Positions 63,667 to 64,000 of a stretch of 64,000 bases of DNA are shown piece after piece. The position numbers and the translations under genes are program-made. Origin of the DNA: an uncultured Pirellulaceae bacterium. GTDB taxonomy: Bacteria; Planctomycetota; Planctomycetia; Pirellulales; Pirellulaceae. Below the pieces are notes generated by a model. That model was not told the origin of the DNA. It saw only the letters and a list, made by a program, of their open reading frames with translations, and searched no databases. The stretch is taken from the NCBI GenBank assembly GCA_937929805.1, contig CALFUT010000037.1, forward strand, positions 1-64,000. The letters are read 5' to 3'. Position 1 is the stretch's first letter; each line of letters opens with the position of its first letter.

Positions 63667-64000
63667 ATGAACGGTTCCCCAAAGAACGTTAACAAGGGTT
63701 TTACGTTAGTTGAATTGTTGGTGGTGATTGCCATCATCGGTATTTTGATCGGTATGTTGCTACCTGCCGTTCAGCAGGTCCGTGAAGCGGCTCGGCGGTC
63801 GCAGTGTATGAATAATTTGCGGCAGTGTTCTTTGGCTGCTTTGAATTTTGAGTCAGCCAATGGGCACCTGCCAACTGCCGGCGGCGCGACTGGTTCAGAG
63901 TGGGGTGGAGAGGAACTTACTAGACCGATGTTTGGTTTTGAGAATGCCTCTTGGATGTACCAGATCTTGCCATTTTTGGAGGCTGGAAATCTTCACGGTC
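63667..64000 (+). CDS. DUF1559 pseudopilin-like protein (partial, runs off the edge)
   Basis: The ATG at 63667 has the ribosome site AGGAG seven bases upstream. The first 111 codons are visible. It starts [20 protein letters not shown], a type IV pilin prepilin signal (cleavage after G, then FTLVE), and the hydrophobic helix continues [18 protein letters not shown]. After that comes [15 protein letters not shown], typical of DUF1559/SBP_bac_10 proteins that are greatly expanded in planctomycetes. These form or associate with pilus-like or secretion-related surface structures; the role is not settled. Expression is probably controlled by the adjacent LacI regulator. Confidence 0.92.
   Translation, partial: MNGSPKNVNKGFTLVELLVVIAIIGILIGMLLPAVQQVREAARRSQCMNNLRQCSLAALNFESANGHLPTAGGATGSEWGGEELTRPMFGFENASWMYQILPFLEAGNLHG

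Overview
The window looks like a chromosomal segment of a planctomycete, most likely a Pirellulaceae/Rhodopirellula-like marine bacterium. The evidence is a DUF1559 pseudopilin-like gene at the right edge, a surface protein with an N-terminal LEARHLMA-type motif plus dockerin-like repeats, a YdjY-domain protein, several very long secreted proteins of planctomycete type, and many small dispersed palindromic repeats. Base composition is moderate in GC. No rRNA, tRNA or CRISPR array was recognised.

Layout. 1-2000: a gene end, an IS5-family insertion sequence, a 126-bp MITE-like element and a palindromic repeat. 2050-3940: a sulfotransferase and a short-chain dehydrogenase. 4015-9344: a TolC/NodT-type outer membrane lipoprotein divergent from an Alg44-like PilZ/HlyD adaptor and an Alg8-like processive glycosyltransferase. 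This looks like an alginate-type exopolysaccharide synthase joined to a TolC-like exit duct. 9497-10972: hflX. 11727-14125: an AlgI-type MBOAT O-acyltransferase with an SGNH partner, which could acylate a polymer. 14284-17766: a YdjY protein, a possible polysaccharide-lyase-like protein and a PLP-binding YggS protein. 17823-29276: POT peptide transporter, small secreted protein, citrate synthase, parvulin isomerase, Mfd, PPP phosphatase and a periplasmic protein. 29442-31375: a small protein, a heptamer array, a TatD-like hydrolase, and two duplicated copies of that gene's 3' end interleaved with palindromic repeats. 31376-33655: beta-helix surface protein. 34142-40465: a probable yidC-mnmE-TPR-mtfA transcription unit, in which YidC carries an inserted PDZ domain. 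40805-42505: tandem paralogous metallophosphoesterases. 42900-46804: tsaB, a His-rich lipoprotein, a Fur-family regulator with an upstream dyad, and purB. 47080-59799: large secreted proteins, a hydrolase-fold protein lacking the nucleophile serine, a MoxR-like ATPase/VWA pair, a HAD phosphatase and a small protein. 60118-63390: TerC, a TIGR01777 epimerase and a LacI regulator. 63533-64000: two LacI-type operators around a promoter driving the DUF1559 gene.

Housekeeping genes (gltA, mfd, hflX, mnmE, yidC, tsaB, purB) are mixed with envelope and surface functions. The most interesting possible system is the Alg8/Alg44-like/TolC-like exopolysaccharide module, whose PilZ-like domain lacks the usual c-di-GMP-binding residues. 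Next are the TatD 3'-end cassettes, the MITE, the LacI-DUF1559 operator pair and the metal-regulation dyad. All assignments are from reading the sequence only; no database search was run.
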